Shown here: one piece after another, positions 17,606-25,852 of the stretch
How positions within the stretch are numbered: the first letter of the stretch is position 1
Layout: every line of letters starts with the position of its first letter
DNA from: Streptomyces sp. R41
GTDB lineage: Bacteria > Actinomycetota > Actinomycetes > Streptomycetales > Streptomycetaceae
Length of the DNA stretch: 64,000 nt
Assembly: GCF_041053055.1 (NCBI RefSeq)
Contig: NZ_CP163443.1
Coordinates: 9,779,001-9,843,000 of the forward strand
Reading direction: 5' to 3'
Notes under the pieces: generated by a model
What the model saw: the letters and a program-made list of their open reading frames with translations, nothing else
Told to the model about the DNA's origin: nothing
The model's database searches: none
Position numbers and translations under genes: made by a program

Positions 17606-17760
17606 TGCCCTTGACCCTGCCGGCCCGCGACGCCCTGCAGGGGCTCCCGATCCAGGACGAGAGCAGGGCCGACTACGAGTGCAGCAAATTCCGCCACTGG
17701 ACCGACGCGGACCGCGACGGCTGCAACATCCGCGTTATCTGCACTCCCAAATCGGGCTAG
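17606..17760 (+). pseudogene. N-terminal-half fragment of a DUF1524-type HNH endonuclease
   Basis: Plus-strand frame reads LPARDALQGLPIQDESRADY, then ECSKFRHWTDADRDGCNIR, and shifts to unrelated codons before a TAG. The YE--KF-HW-DAD-DGCN-R block is the start of the HNH domain in secreted DUF1524 nucleases. The complementary C-terminal half type is found at about 6.7 kb on the other strand. Confidence 0.6.
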
Positions 17761-18109
17761 AGCAGAACGTCCCTGGTGCATAGCGATCTTAATATGCCGA
17801 CAGATTTGAGGCACATGAGGCACACACATGAGGCACATGAGGCACAAGGGGCCTGCTGCGTTCAAGCTGATCATTCCCCATCGCGTTGCGGCAGACGTCG
17901 TGGGGGAGTTGTCTCCTGAGCCACAGTGTCGCCAACGCGACGGTACGAGGTCGGAACGAAGGCTTCTGACCAAGGACGCGCAGGGCGGCCACCGCTGAGT
18001 GGGTGGTCGGCAATGATCAGTGCATGAACGAGATCGTGTTGATGTCAGATCCAAAGGTTGCGGCGATCCCGACAGCCGACCGCGGCGAACGGAGATGTGG
18101 ACGGTGTCC
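17761..18109. other. Spacer without recognisable gene
   Basis: Repeated GGCACA/CATGAGGCACA motifs (17809-17850) form a short imperfect direct repeat. Minus-strand frames may be the decayed C-terminal part of the serine recombinase that follows, but I cannot show that. Confidence 0.35.
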
Positions 18110-18252
18110 CCGGGCCGGGCGTAGTCGAGGAGTGCGCGGAACTTCGGCCGCTGGAGGGGGTGGAGGCGGCTGGACGTGCCGCCGTCCTCCTCGAAGACGA
18201 CTGTGGATCGACAGCGCTCCGAGGCCCCGGAATGTCCGGGTTCATTGGACAC
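18110..18252 (-). pseudogene. N-terminal fragment of a serine recombinase/resolvase
   Basis: The minus strand encodes RCRSTVVFEEDGGTSSRLHP, then LQRPKFRALLDYARPGDTVHIS. The E-D-G-S-----RP-F--LLDYARPGDTV pattern is the catalytic-domain core of resolvase-type recombinases. After HIS the frame diverges. A near-perfect 40-bp palindrome begins 4 bp beyond its upstream end. Confidence 0.6.
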
Positions 18253-18255
18253 GTC

Positions 18256-18295
18256 GACCGTCTGTCGTCAAACGATCGTTTGACGACAGGCGGTC
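18256..18295. repeat. 40-bp palindrome next to the recombinase fragment
   Basis: Perfect 28-bp inner palindrome with half-site CTGTCGTCAAACGA, extended by GACCG/CGGTC arms with one mismatched pair (18261/18290). It is centred between 18275 and 18276. It may be a recombinase binding/crossover site or the recombinase operator. Confidence 0.7.
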
Positions 18296-18540
18296 AGGGT
18301 TCGATCCTCGGTCGCAGGGTTGAACCCTGGTGAGGGTTCTGCCCGTTTCCCGCCGCCCCGTTCGGCCTTACGCCCTCGCGGCCGCCAGAGGCCGGCGACG
18401 GCGCCCGCTCTTCGCCCCGAGGCAGTGCCGTCCGTGAGCGTGAACAACGGCGGCCATGGCCAGGCCTCGGCTCTGCCAGTCGTTGCGGACCATGTACGGG
18501 ATCTTGAGACCACGAGCAGCCCATGGCAGGCTCATGCCGC

Positions 18541-19125
18541 ATGATCGATGAATTCGCGAAAGACAACCTGCACGGGAGACTGCGGCGGGACCGCAAGGCG
18601 CTGCTCTGGAAACTCGACGGCTTGTCCGAATATGACGCCCGCCGACCTTTGACAGCGACCGGGACCAACCTCCTCGGCCTGGTCAAACACGTGGCCAGCG
18701 TCGAGGCCAGGTACTTCGGCGAGGTCTTCGACCGCCCTTCCCCGGAACCGCTGCCCCGGTGGCAGGACTCCAACGGCAGCGATCTGTGGGCGACCGCGGA
18801 CGAGACCCGCGATCAGATCATCGGGTTCTACCGGCGCACGTGGGAACACTCGGACGCGACGATCAACGAGCTTCCCCTCGACGCCCCCGGCCACGTGCCG
18901 TGGTGGCCGGAGCCTTATCCCAACACGAACCTGTTCGCCATCATGGTCCATGTCCTCGGCGAGTCCATCCGGCATACCGGGCACGCCGATATCCTGCGCG
19001 AGGGCCTCGACGGCCGGACCGGGGTGCGCGCCGAACACGAGATGCAGATCGACGAGGAAGCCCGTGCAACCTACTGCGCGAAGATCGAGCAGGCCGCCAG
19101 GTCGGCCGCACCAATCAAGGCTTAG
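18541..19125 (+). CDS. DinB-family (DUF664) protein
   Basis: 194 residues from the ATG at 18541; an in-frame ATG 18 bases earlier is possible. MIDEFAKDNLHGRLRRDRKA, then LLWKLDGLSEYDARRPLTAT and NLLGLVKHVASVEARYFGEV, is the typical DUF664 start, with the first metal His in VKHV. HVLGESIRHTGHADILRE contributes the second conserved His pair. These four-helix DinB-like proteins probably bind metal and a thiol cofactor. The stop codon lies 1 bp before the left end of an IS630 element, so the gene is intact but has lost its natural 3' flank. Confidence 0.88.
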   Translation: MIDEFAKDNLHGRLRRDRKALLWKLDGLSEYDARRPLTATGTNLLGLVKHVASVEARYFGEVFDRPSPEPLPRWQDSNGSDLWATADETRDQIIGFYRRTWEHSDATINELPLDAPGHVPWWPEPYPNTNLFAIMVHVLGESIRHTGHADILREGLDGRTGVRAEHEMQIDEEARATYCAKIEQAARSAAPIKA

Positions 19126-19126
19126 T

Positions 19127-20277
19127 TACTGACTTTTGCGGCGTGATGTCGTTGAGGGATGACGATGTGTGATCGTCGCGGTATGCCGGTTGTGTGAGAT
19201 ATCCGCAGGGTGGTGGGCTGACGCCTGAACGGCAGGCGTTTCGCGAGCGGATCCGGCTGGAGGCCGCGGAGCGCTTCGCAGTCGGTGCCTCCACCGCCGA
19301 GGTCGCCAAGGAATTACGGGTGAGTGTGCGCTCGGTGCAGCGCTGGCGCCGGGCCTGGCACGACGCCGGCGCGGAGGGGCTGCGGTCTGCCGGACCGGTA
19401 TCGCTGCCCAAGCTGAGCGAGAAGCTGTTCGCCGTGCTCGAGCAGGAGCTGGCCAAAGGGCCGGTCGCCCATGGCTGGCCGGACCAGACGTGGACGCTGG
19501 CGCGGATCAAGACGCTGATCGGGCGCCGGTTCCACAAAAGCATGACGCTGTCGGCGATCGCGCGGATGCTGCACCGGCACGGCTTCAGTCACCAGGTCCC
19601 AGCCCGCCGAGCCATCGAGCGCGACGAGGAGGCCGTGGCGGGCTGGGTGAAGGAGACCTGGCCGCAGGTGGAAGGGCCGTGGCGGCGCTCGACGCCTGGC
19701 TGTGCTTCGAAGACGAAGCCGGGTTCTCGATGACGCCGCCCACCGCACGGACCTGGGCCCGACGCGGCCACACACCCGTCATCCGGGTCCGGGGACGCTC
19801 CCAGCGCCGCTTCTCCGTTGCCGCGCTCGCCTGCTACAAGCAGGGCGAACACTCACGGCTGATCTACCGGCCCAAACGGCATCTCGATCACAAACGCGGT
19901 GGCAGACGCAGTTTCACCTGGACCGACTATCGCGACCTGCTCATCGCCGCCCACCGGCAACTCGGCGCACCGATCGTGCTGGTGTGGGACAACCTCAACG
20001 TCCACAAAGACCGCCGATTACGGGAGTTCATCGACACCCACGACTGGATCACCTGCTACTTTCTGCCGGCCTACGCACCCGACCTCAACCCCGTCGAGGG
20101 CATCTGGTCCCTGCTGCGGCGCAGCAGCCAGACCAACACCGCCTTCACCGACCCCGACCACCTCATCAGCACGCTTCGGCACGGTCTCCGCCAGATTCAG
20201 TACCGCAGCAAGCGCATCGACGGATGCCTCGCCGAAACCGGCCTCACCTTGACGACATCACAGCGACAACGTCAGTA
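19127..20277 (+). mobile_element. IS630-family insertion sequence
   Basis: Bounded by terminal inverted repeats of about 30 bp: the left end begins TACTGAC and includes GTGATGTCGT, and the right end is its imperfect reverse complement ending GTCAGTA. Both ends lie at TA, the duplicated target expected for IS630/Tc1-type transposition. One transposase in two frames fills the element. It is inserted immediately after the DinB stop codon. Confidence 0.85.
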
Positions 20278-20278
20278 G
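19194..20278 (+). pseudogene. IS630 transposase in two overlapping frames
   Basis: The first frame (19194-19733) gives the N-terminal helix-turn-helix part: ERFAVGASTAEVAKELRVSV, SVQRWRRAWHDAGAEGLRSA and the linker ARMLHRHGFSHQVPARRAIE. The second frame (open from 19490 to 20278) carries the DDE catalytic part: CFEDEAGF, VWDNLNVHKD, and PAYAPDLNPVEGIWSLLRRS. Joining them needs a -1 shift near 19680. IS630 members often produce transposase by programmed -1 frameshifting, so this may be functional rather than broken. I see no obvious A-rich slippery heptamer, so a mutation is also possible. Confidence 0.8.
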
Positions 20279-20382
20279 ACATACCAGGCAGCCTGACATC
20301 AGCTCCCTTACCGGCGCTTGCGTTTTCCGAGCACCCCGGCCACCTGATATGCCCGCGTCACCCGATGTGGGCGTTCAGTCCA

Positions 20383-20442
20383 CGCCTTCGTCGTCCTCGT
20401 CCAGCTCGGGCGCGTCCGGGCCGCGCAGCGGGCGTACCCGAG
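20383..20442 (-). pseudogene. Second Tn3-type transposase C-terminal scrap
   Basis: The minus strand reads VRPLRGPDAPELDEDDEGVD then stop. It matches the PLRDPDAPE-acidic tail at 9.8 kb but on the opposite strand. It is joined directly to a truncated hydrolase gene, so the boundary at about 20442 is a rearrangement junction. Confidence 0.45.
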
Positions 20443-20835
20443 TGGCAGGCGACCCTGGACGCCCTCCAGGACCTTCCGGAGATCGGCACCGAAGGGCCGG
20501 TCGGCTACTTCGGCCTGAACATGGGCACCGCGATCGGCGTGCCGCTGACGGCGATCGAACCCAGAATCACCGCCGCGGTCTTCGGTCTCCACTGGCCCGA
20601 CTCCCTGGCCAAGATGGCGAAGCAGATCACCATCCCGATCGAATTCATGCTCCAGTGGGACGACGAGCACATCCCGCGCGACGCCGGTCTCGCATTGTTC
20701 GACGCCTTCGCCTCGAAGGAGAAGACACTGCACGCCAACGCAGGCATGCACAAGGAGCTGCCGAGGTTCGAGGCTGACAGCGCGGTCCGGTTCTTCGACC
20801 GACACCTCGGCCGAGCGGTCACCTCGCCAGCCTGA
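20443..20835 (+). pseudogene. 5'-truncated alpha/beta-hydrolase (dienelactone hydrolase-like)
   Basis: Frame open from the junction to a TGA: WQATLDALQDLPEIGTEGPV, GYFGLNMGTAIGVPLTAIEP, then FMLQWDDEHIPRDAGLALFD and FFDRHLG. The nucleophile elbow would be G-N-M-G, so the usual Ser/Cys is replaced by Asn. The WDDE and late HANAGMH segments carry the acid and His regions. The N-terminal third is missing. Confidence 0.7.
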
Positions 20836-20929
20836 CCTGAGCGGCATCGGCGTCCGGCTCGCCGGTAGGGCGCCGATACCGCCGCATTCGCCTCTCCGGC
20901 CTCTCTGCAGGCCACCATCGCGGTTTGAC

Positions 20930-21215
20930 CCGTAACCGCATGGGGTGTTTTGTCGGCAGCTACCGCGTCGGGTCGGGTGCGCGGACGGCCCACCGGCCCG
21001 CGCACCTTGAACGTCTCCAACACCGCGACGAACGGGGGCCTGTCGGCGGCCTGCCCGGGCATGAGCACGAACGCCAGCGGGCGGCAGCGCCGGTCCACGG
21101 CGAGGTGGACCTTGCTGGTCAGCCCACCGCGCGAGCGACCCCGGGCCGCTGCCCGCGGCCTACCGGCCGGTTGCCCTACCTGTGTCCCGCTTTGCCTCGT
21201 CGAACATGGCAGCAA
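20930..21215 (-). pseudogene. IS5-family transposase fragment
   Basis: The minus strand reads GRSRGGLTSKVHLAVDRRCR, PLAFVLMPGQAADRPPFVAV, then RGPVGRPRTRPDAVAADKT. This is the central DDE region of an IS5 (IS1647-like) transposase. Both ends are lost. Confidence 0.8.
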
Positions 21216-21321
21216 GCAGGACGAGGCCCGCCTGGCTTCGATGGGTGTACCGCAGCTGTGGGTCCTTCTGGGGCCAGCGTCGCTCCGCCACCAGTTGTGC
21301 CAGACCCCAAGCCACGTTCAT
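21160..21321 (-). CDS. Short ORF coupled to the upstream membrane-protein gene
   Basis: 53 codons, beginning MNVAWGLAQLVAERRWPQKD. Its ATG overlaps the stop of the DUF gene by 4 bp (ATGA), the usual sign of translational coupling. The last residues run into the IS5 fragment, so it is probably the N-terminal stub of a once longer second cistron. Function unknown. Confidence 0.4.
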   Translation of the reverse strand: MNVAWGLAQLVAERRWPQKDPQLRYTHRSQAGLVLLAAMFDEAKRDTGRATGR

Positions 21322-21992
21322 TCCGCCAGGAACGCCTCTACGCTTTTCCAGCGGGCACTCTGGAAGCGGACGGTGGCATAAACTGCGAGCAGTCCGGTCG
21401 CTACCCCGACGGGGAGAGCCGCGGCAAGCGGTGCATTCAAACCGTAGACCAAGATTCCTGCGTCCGCGCCGATAACTACGCTGGTGATGACGCCCACGCT
21501 GCCTGCGACGCTGAGCATCCGCTGGAACGGCTTGCGACTGGGTGTCAGCATCACGATCGCCTGTTCGGCTCCCGCGACCGCGCGAAGGTTGTCAGCCAAC
21601 TCTGGCACCAATTCCGCGTAGATCGCTCGCAGTTGGGTAATGCGGCGGCAGAACTGCCAGTCGTCGATTGAGATTTCCAAGCATCGGACGAAGGTAACCA
21701 GGCCGAGGAAGGCCACGGAGGAGAGCACCACGACTTGAAAGATAGTGGTACCCGCATTGCGCCCGGAGTGACCGTAGAAGCCGAGCGCGATAAGGCCGGC
21801 CGACACTGCGCCAAGGAACATGCTGGCACGCCCGTTGGCTTCACCGATTGTGCCAGCGCGCGCGGTCTGTAGGTTGTAGTGCTCAGTGGTCAATAGCGTG
21901 ATCCACGCTGATGCCGCCCCGCCAGCGGCGGAGAGCCGCAACGCATCCCCCGACTCAGAGGCCGGCGACTGCCCGGAACCGGATTCAGTCAT
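21318..21992 (-). CDS. Hypothetical four-helix membrane protein
   Basis: 224 residues. Two hydrophobic helix pairs are visible: SMFLGAVSAGLIALGFYG with FQVVVLSSVAFLGLVTFV (about 70-115), and SVAGSVGVITSVVIGADAGI with NAPLAAALPVGVATGLLAVY (about 160-210). A conserved-looking soluble loop (CLEISIDDWQFCRRITQLRA) lies between them. The general design recalls small membrane effectors of the SLATT/DUF4231 kind found near defence genes, but I cannot confirm the family. There is no ribosome site, so translation may be leaderless. Confidence 0.6.
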   Translation of the reverse strand: MTESGSGQSPASESGDALRLSAAGGAASAWITLLTTEHYNLQTARAGTIGEANGRASMFLGAVSAGLIALGFYGHSGRNAGTTIFQVVVLSSVAFLGLVTFVRCLEISIDDWQFCRRITQLRAIYAELVPELADNLRAVAGAEQAIVMLTPSRKPFQRMLSVAGSVGVITSVVIGADAGILVYGLNAPLAAALPVGVATGLLAVYATVRFQSARWKSVEAFLAE

Positions 21993-22384
21993 GTGGGGGG
22001 GAACCTAACGTCGTTGATCGAACGTCGTCTGCAGGTGGCTTGCGCCGCAGCAAGAAGCTACAGCCGTGCCCGGGAAATCGGGGCGTAGAGCACAAGGCCG
22101 AGTGAGCGTGTCCGGGAGTGGATCCCGCTGAAGCCTCCGCGCGCCCGGACAGGTGGCGTGAAACCGTGTCCCGTCAGGAGGAGTTCTCGGACCGCTACTC
22201 CCACTTCGGCAGGGCCTCCAGCAGGCGCGGCATTTCGGGGGAGGCGACTTCGCGGAGGGACTGCGCGTATCGGGCAGGTGTGGCACCGTGGCGGTAGGCC
22301 TGGCCCGTCGCCTTCCCCCGTGGCGACGGGCCAGGGCTCTGTTCAGCGGGCGGGGCTTTCGGCGAGCGCGGTCGCTATGTCTTT
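21993..22384. other. Spacer with a short C-terminal-like scrap
   Basis: On the minus strand ATPARYAQSLREVASPEMPRLLEALPKWE ends at 22195 and looks like a genuine C-terminus of an unidentified protein; nothing upstream of it is readable. The rest shows no gene. Confidence 0.35.
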
Positions 22385-22729
22385 ATGGAGGTAGGGCGCA
22401 GATTCGAACGTCCCCTGGAGGAGCTGCGGCGAGCGATGCGCGGGCTCGGCATCGACACCGCGTTCAGCGCCGCGAATCTGAAGTTCGCCGTCCCGGCCGC
22501 GCTGGCGGGCATGGCGAGCGGCGTGTACGCCGGCCCGCTGGTCAGCACTGTCACCGGCGTCACCTTGGCCCTGGCCGGCCTGGCTCGGACGGTGACCGGC
22601 GAACGCCAGGCCCTCCGAGCCTCCTCGCCCTCCGCGTACCTACTGTCCGTGGAGAAGGGGCTGGAGACCCGGTCCCTCGTCCGCCGCGTTTGCCGTCGGA
22701 TCCCCGGCGTGGGCGGCGACATCGCCTGA
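22385..22729 (+). pseudogene. C-terminal fragment of a DUF6236-like protein
   Basis: Frame reads FERPLEELRRAMRGLGIDTA, FSAANLKFAVPAALAGMASG, the hydrophobic LVSTVTGVTLALAGLARTV, and SPSAYLLSVEKGLETRSLVR. The amphipathic helix plus hydrophobic pair plus SPSAYLL--E-GL is how DUF6236-type proteins end. The larger N-terminal part is missing, so this is probably a remnant. Confidence 0.5.
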
Positions 22730-22939
22730 GGGTCGAACGGCGCCAGCTGGATCTGACGCAGGCCCAGATCGCTCGGTGGCCTACGGATTCCGGCCGCGGG
22801 CGCCGTCGGTGGCTGCCGCTGTGCGGGAACTCCCGTAGGCATTGATCCCACGGGGGCTCTGCGCCCAACTGTCGTCCCTCCCATGTCACAGACGGCCGGG
22901 CTGTCTTGTCTCGGGTAGCGAAGACACACGCTTACGTCA

Positions 22940-23233
22940 GGAAGATGATGGTCATGCGGGTGCGGGTGCGGGTGCGGGTGCGGGTGCGGGTGCGGGTGCG
23001 GGTGCGGGTGCGGGTGCGGGCAATGTTGTCGCCACGATGGAGCCGCACCGGGTGCGTCGGCTCGCCGTGGTCAGCTCGAGCGGGGTCGACCCGCACTCGT
23101 ACTCCGGACCTGGCCGCGAGCATGCTGGCCCTGCTGGACGACGACCGCTACCTCCACCATCGGCGTCGTCACCACTGTCGACAACCCCACGTTGCTCCAG
23201 TGGATCCGCCGCGAAGCACTCGCCAAGAGCTGA
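22940..23233 (+). pseudogene. Broken NAD(P)H-binding (atypical SDR) gene containing a hexanucleotide repeat
   Basis: After the repeat the frame reads NVVATMEPHRVRRLAVVSSS then GVDPHSYS, the VSSSG strand of SDR-a5/NmrA-like proteins. Two frame changes later it ends DLAASMLALLDDDRYLHH, then IGVVTTVDNPTLLQWIRREA and LAKS with a stop, a typical C-terminus. The middle of the protein is deleted and at least two frameshifts are present. Confidence 0.65.
22955..23020. repeat. Hexanucleotide tandem repeat (TGCGGG)11
   Basis: Eleven perfect copies of TGCGGG. In the frame of the surrounding SDR pseudogene it would encode alternating Ala-Gly; in the next frame, Arg-Val. No imperfect copies are seen, so it expanded recently. 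Confidence 0.95.
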
Positions 23234-23538
23234 GCTGATTCGTCCGCATTCCGCCGAGGCGCTACCGCAGTCGCGTACGCGCTCCTTTTCGACGGTACGC
23301 ACCCCGTATTGGCATACATCAGGGTGTGTATCGCCAGGAAGAATCGATCTCACCGCTATCGGCTGTTCCGTTGTCCGGCACCCTCTGTGGTCAGCTTCGG
23401 CTGTCGCCGGGGGTGAGCAGACCTCGTCAACTTGGCGATTGCCTCCGGCAAGGGTCCTCGCAGCCCAGGAGGTCGGGCGAGCCCTCGACAGGCGTGGGCG
23501 GGCGGTGTTCGATGTAGGAAGGTCGGCGACGGGGGAGG
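23234..23538. other. Spacer without recognisable gene
   Basis: Only short frames with poor codon use. GGGGGAGG immediately before 23539 is the ribosome site region of the next gene. Confidence 0.4.
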
Positions 23539-24111
23539 ATGAAAACTGCCATGGCTGGTTCGCCGCCGCTTGTGCGGATTGTTCCTGCTGAGCTGGGCGA
23601 GGGCTTGACAGGGATCCTGGTGGGGATTCCCGCAGACGTACTGATCTTCTTCACCATGGATGATCTGAGGCTCTCCGGCACCGCTGGGCGCGTTCAGATC
23701 GGCGGCGTTGTCGTTCTGGCGCTGCTCTGGGCGGTCAATCTTCTGGTGTCCCGGCCGCGTCAGCTGCGTGCGTTCAGCTCCGCTGTGGCGGTCGAAGATG
23801 CGTCGGTGCCGGGGCCGAACGAGGAGCGGACTCGCCAGCTGCGGCGGGGCTGCGTTCGCGTGGCGGCCTTCGTTCTCCTGGTGACGCTGGGCGGTGCGTA
23901 CGTCGCCCATTGGCCGCTCTTTGGCCTGGGCGTTCAGCTGATACTGGGCCTCGGACTCCTTCACACCTGGCGGACTGCGATCTGGTGGGAGCGTCGGCAC
24001 GGCGTCCATCTATGGAAGCCGGCACTGTCTGCCGTAGGTCGCGAGAACTGGCGTCGCTCCCCGTACTATGCGACGTCCGCAAGGGCCAGGTCCCTCACCA
24101 ACAACGGCTAG
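23539..24111 (+). CDS. Hypothetical membrane protein
   Basis: 190 residues. About four membrane segments: LTGILVGIPADVLIFF, IGGVVVLALLWAVNLLV, CVRVAAFVLLVTLGGAYVA and FGLGVQLILGLGLLHTW. A charged loop (SRPRQLRAFSSAVAVED...) lies between the second and third. Start uncertain: the ATG at 23539 abuts GGGGGAGG, while the in-frame ATG at 23551 has the same site 12 bases away. No family recognised. An IS5 scrap follows directly. Confidence 0.6.
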   Translation: MKTAMAGSPPLVRIVPAELGEGLTGILVGIPADVLIFFTMDDLRLSGTAGRVQIGGVVVLALLWAVNLLVSRPRQLRAFSSAVAVEDASVPGPNEERTRQLRRGCVRVAAFVLLVTLGGAYVAHWPLFGLGVQLILGLGLLHTWRTAIWWERRHGVHLWKPALSAVGRENWRRSPYYATSARARSLTNNG

Positions 24112-24290
24112 CATAGTGCCCCGAGTTGCCTGGTGCGTGATGAGGCAGCAGGCGAGTCTGTGAAGGCCTCGCGGATGTCGTCACGTCGCTCCCAGCGGAT
24201 GCGCAGTCGCTTGAAACCGTGCAGCCAGGCGAAGGTCCCCTCGACCACCCACCGGTAGCTACCCAGACCGGTGCGCCGTGCCGTCCTGAC
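24108..24290 (-). pseudogene. IS5-family transposase C-terminal fragment
   Basis: The minus strand reads TGLGSYRWVVEGTFAWLHGF, KRLRIRWERRDDIREAFT. The YRWVVE-TFAWLH-FKRLR-R-ER block is the end of IS5 transposases, carrying the catalytic Glu region. The rest of the element is absent, and 24291-24492 holds no gene. Confidence 0.8.
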
Positions 24291-24492
24291 CCGCGACCGC
24301 ACGCCTTCGGTTGGAGCGGCTCCTCGCACGGCGGCCCCAACCGAAGCGAGCCACGCCCTCCACGCCACGCGCGAGACGTAGATCCACCACCCGTGCCCCG
24401 GCCACCGACAGCCCGAGGTCGATCCCATCTGACTCGGCATTCGCGCCGGCCCGCTGCGGTGCGGGAGGTGTGGCGGGGTCGCGTGCTTCGAT

Positions 24493-25094
24493 GTGGACGT
24501 GGAGAGCATCACGCATCGGCTCCTGACCAAGGGCTTCGGCCGGCCCAGTGGGCTGCTCGGCTGTCTCGGCGGCCGGCTCATGGCCCACGGCAACGCCGCC
24601 ACCGAACGCCATGCCGTCGCCCTCGCAGCGCCCGCCGAACAGGACGTCGTCCTCGTCATCGGCCCCGACCCCGGCGTCGGCCTCGAAGCCGCCGCCCAAC
24701 GCTCGGCCAGTGTCATTGGCATCGACCCTCAGACGTCATGCGCGCCATGGCCCGCCGCCGCTGCGCACCCCTGATCACACGCGGCCGCCTCCGCCTCGCC
24801 CCCGGCACCGCCGCCCACACCGGCGAACCGGACGCCACCGTCGACGTCGTGATCTCCGTCAACAATCTCCAGCTCTGGCCCGACGTCCCTGCCGCCCTCG
24901 CCGAACTCCACCGCGTCCTGCGCCCCGGCGGCCGCCTCCTCCTCTCCACCCACGAGAAGTGGCTCCCCACCGACCTCCCCACCCTCGCGACCACGGTCTC
25001 CGCGGCCGGCTTCACCTCCGTCCGCACCTGGACCTGGGAGCCCCCGACCCGCATGGCGTCGACGGCGGCCCAGCTGAGTGCGGTGCGCCCCTAG
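24493..25094 (+). pseudogene. Class I SAM-dependent methyltransferase with one frameshift
   Basis: MDVESITHRLLTKGFGRPSG, then QDVVLVIGPDPGVGLEAAAQ (SAM-binding glycine loop) and VIGIDP, followed after a shift near 24731 by DVMRAMARRRC, DATVDVVISVNNLQLWPDVP and ELHRVLRPGGRLLLSTHEKW. Adding one C in GACCCT would restore a single frame of about 200 residues. UbiE/type-11 methyltransferase; substrate unknown. It may be intact in reality if the missing base is a sequencing error. Confidence 0.75.
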
Positions 25095-25109
25095 AGCCTG
25101 CCTGTTGGA

Positions 25110-25285
25110 TCACTTGGTCCAGAGGAAGATTGCTACGATGTACAGGGCGGCTTGGTAGATGCGGGCGGTCTTGTCGTATCGGGTGGCGATGTCACGCCAC
25201 TGCTTGAGCCGATTGATGCAGCGCTAGATGGTGCCTGCGCTGCTCGCAGGCGGTCTTGTCGAAGCCTGGTGGCCGTCCGCCGTGG
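25110..25285 (-). pseudogene. IS5-family transposase tail (second scrap)
   Basis: The minus strand reads RCINRLKQWRDIATRYDKTA, RIYQAALYIVAIFLWTK and stop. A TAG separates it from GRPPGFDKTACEQR upstream. This is the standard C-terminus of a different IS5 subgroup from that of the 24.1-kb scrap. Confidence 0.8.
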
Positions 25286-25336
25286 CGCCCGCGTCGCCTG
25301 GATCATCCCGCGCGACCGGCTGTAGCGTCGGACCTT

Positions 25337-25834
25337 ATGAGTTGGCTTCCTGACGACTTCGTCCACCCCGTCTACGTGCCCGTGCCCGACACCGCACTTC
25401 ACCTGCGGCCGATCCGGGAGGCGGACACCGCACTCGACTACCCCGCCGTGATGGGGTCCCGAGAGCGCTTGTGGGAGATCTTTGGCCCGGCCTGGGCTTG
25501 GCCCAAGGAGACGATGACCTTTGAAGAGGACCGCATCGACTTGCTGCGGCACGAGAAGGAGATAGCCGTGCACCAGTCGTTCAACTACGCGCTGCTGGAC
25601 GAGGAGGAGACGGCGATCCTCGGCTGCGTCTACATCGACCCGCCCGAGCGCACCGGCTCCGACGGTGAGGTCTCCTGGTGGGTAGTGGACGACCTTGTCG
25701 GCGGCGAGGTGGAGCGCGCGCTCGACGCGCTGGTGCCGCAGTGGATCGCCGCCGACTGGCCCTTCCAGCAGCCCCGTTGTCTGGGCCGCGACATCACCTG
25801 GCAGGACTGGCTCGCGCTGCCGCGCGCCTCGTGA
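25337..25834 (+). CDS. GNAT-like N-acetyltransferase
   Basis: 165 residues. Starts MSWLPDDFVHPVYVPVPDTA, LHLRPIREADTALDYPAVMG, a beta-strand/helix start typical of GNAT proteins. FNYALLDEEETAILGCVYID and DGEVSWWVVDDLVGGEVERA fill the central sheet and the pyrophosphate-binding region. The classical Q/R-x-x-G-x-G/A loop is not evident, so activity is uncertain. The gene is flanked by IS fragments on both sides. Confidence 0.65.
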   Translation: MSWLPDDFVHPVYVPVPDTALHLRPIREADTALDYPAVMGSRERLWEIFGPAWAWPKETMTFEEDRIDLLRHEKEIAVHQSFNYALLDEEETAILGCVYIDPPERTGSDGEVSWWVVDDLVGGEVERALDALVPQWIAADWPFQQPRCLGRDITWQDWLALPRAS

Positions 25835-25852
25835 CACGTCCGAGGCGGCGCC

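Noticed and set aside
18296..18340. tRNA-like T-arm sequence GGGTTCGATCC
   Set aside because: No acceptor, D or anticodon arms can be formed around it.
22842..23591. Ala-Gly and Arg-Val repeat ORFs at 22.9 kb
   Set aside because: They are produced by the hexanucleotide repeat; only the SDR-like pieces after it have family support.
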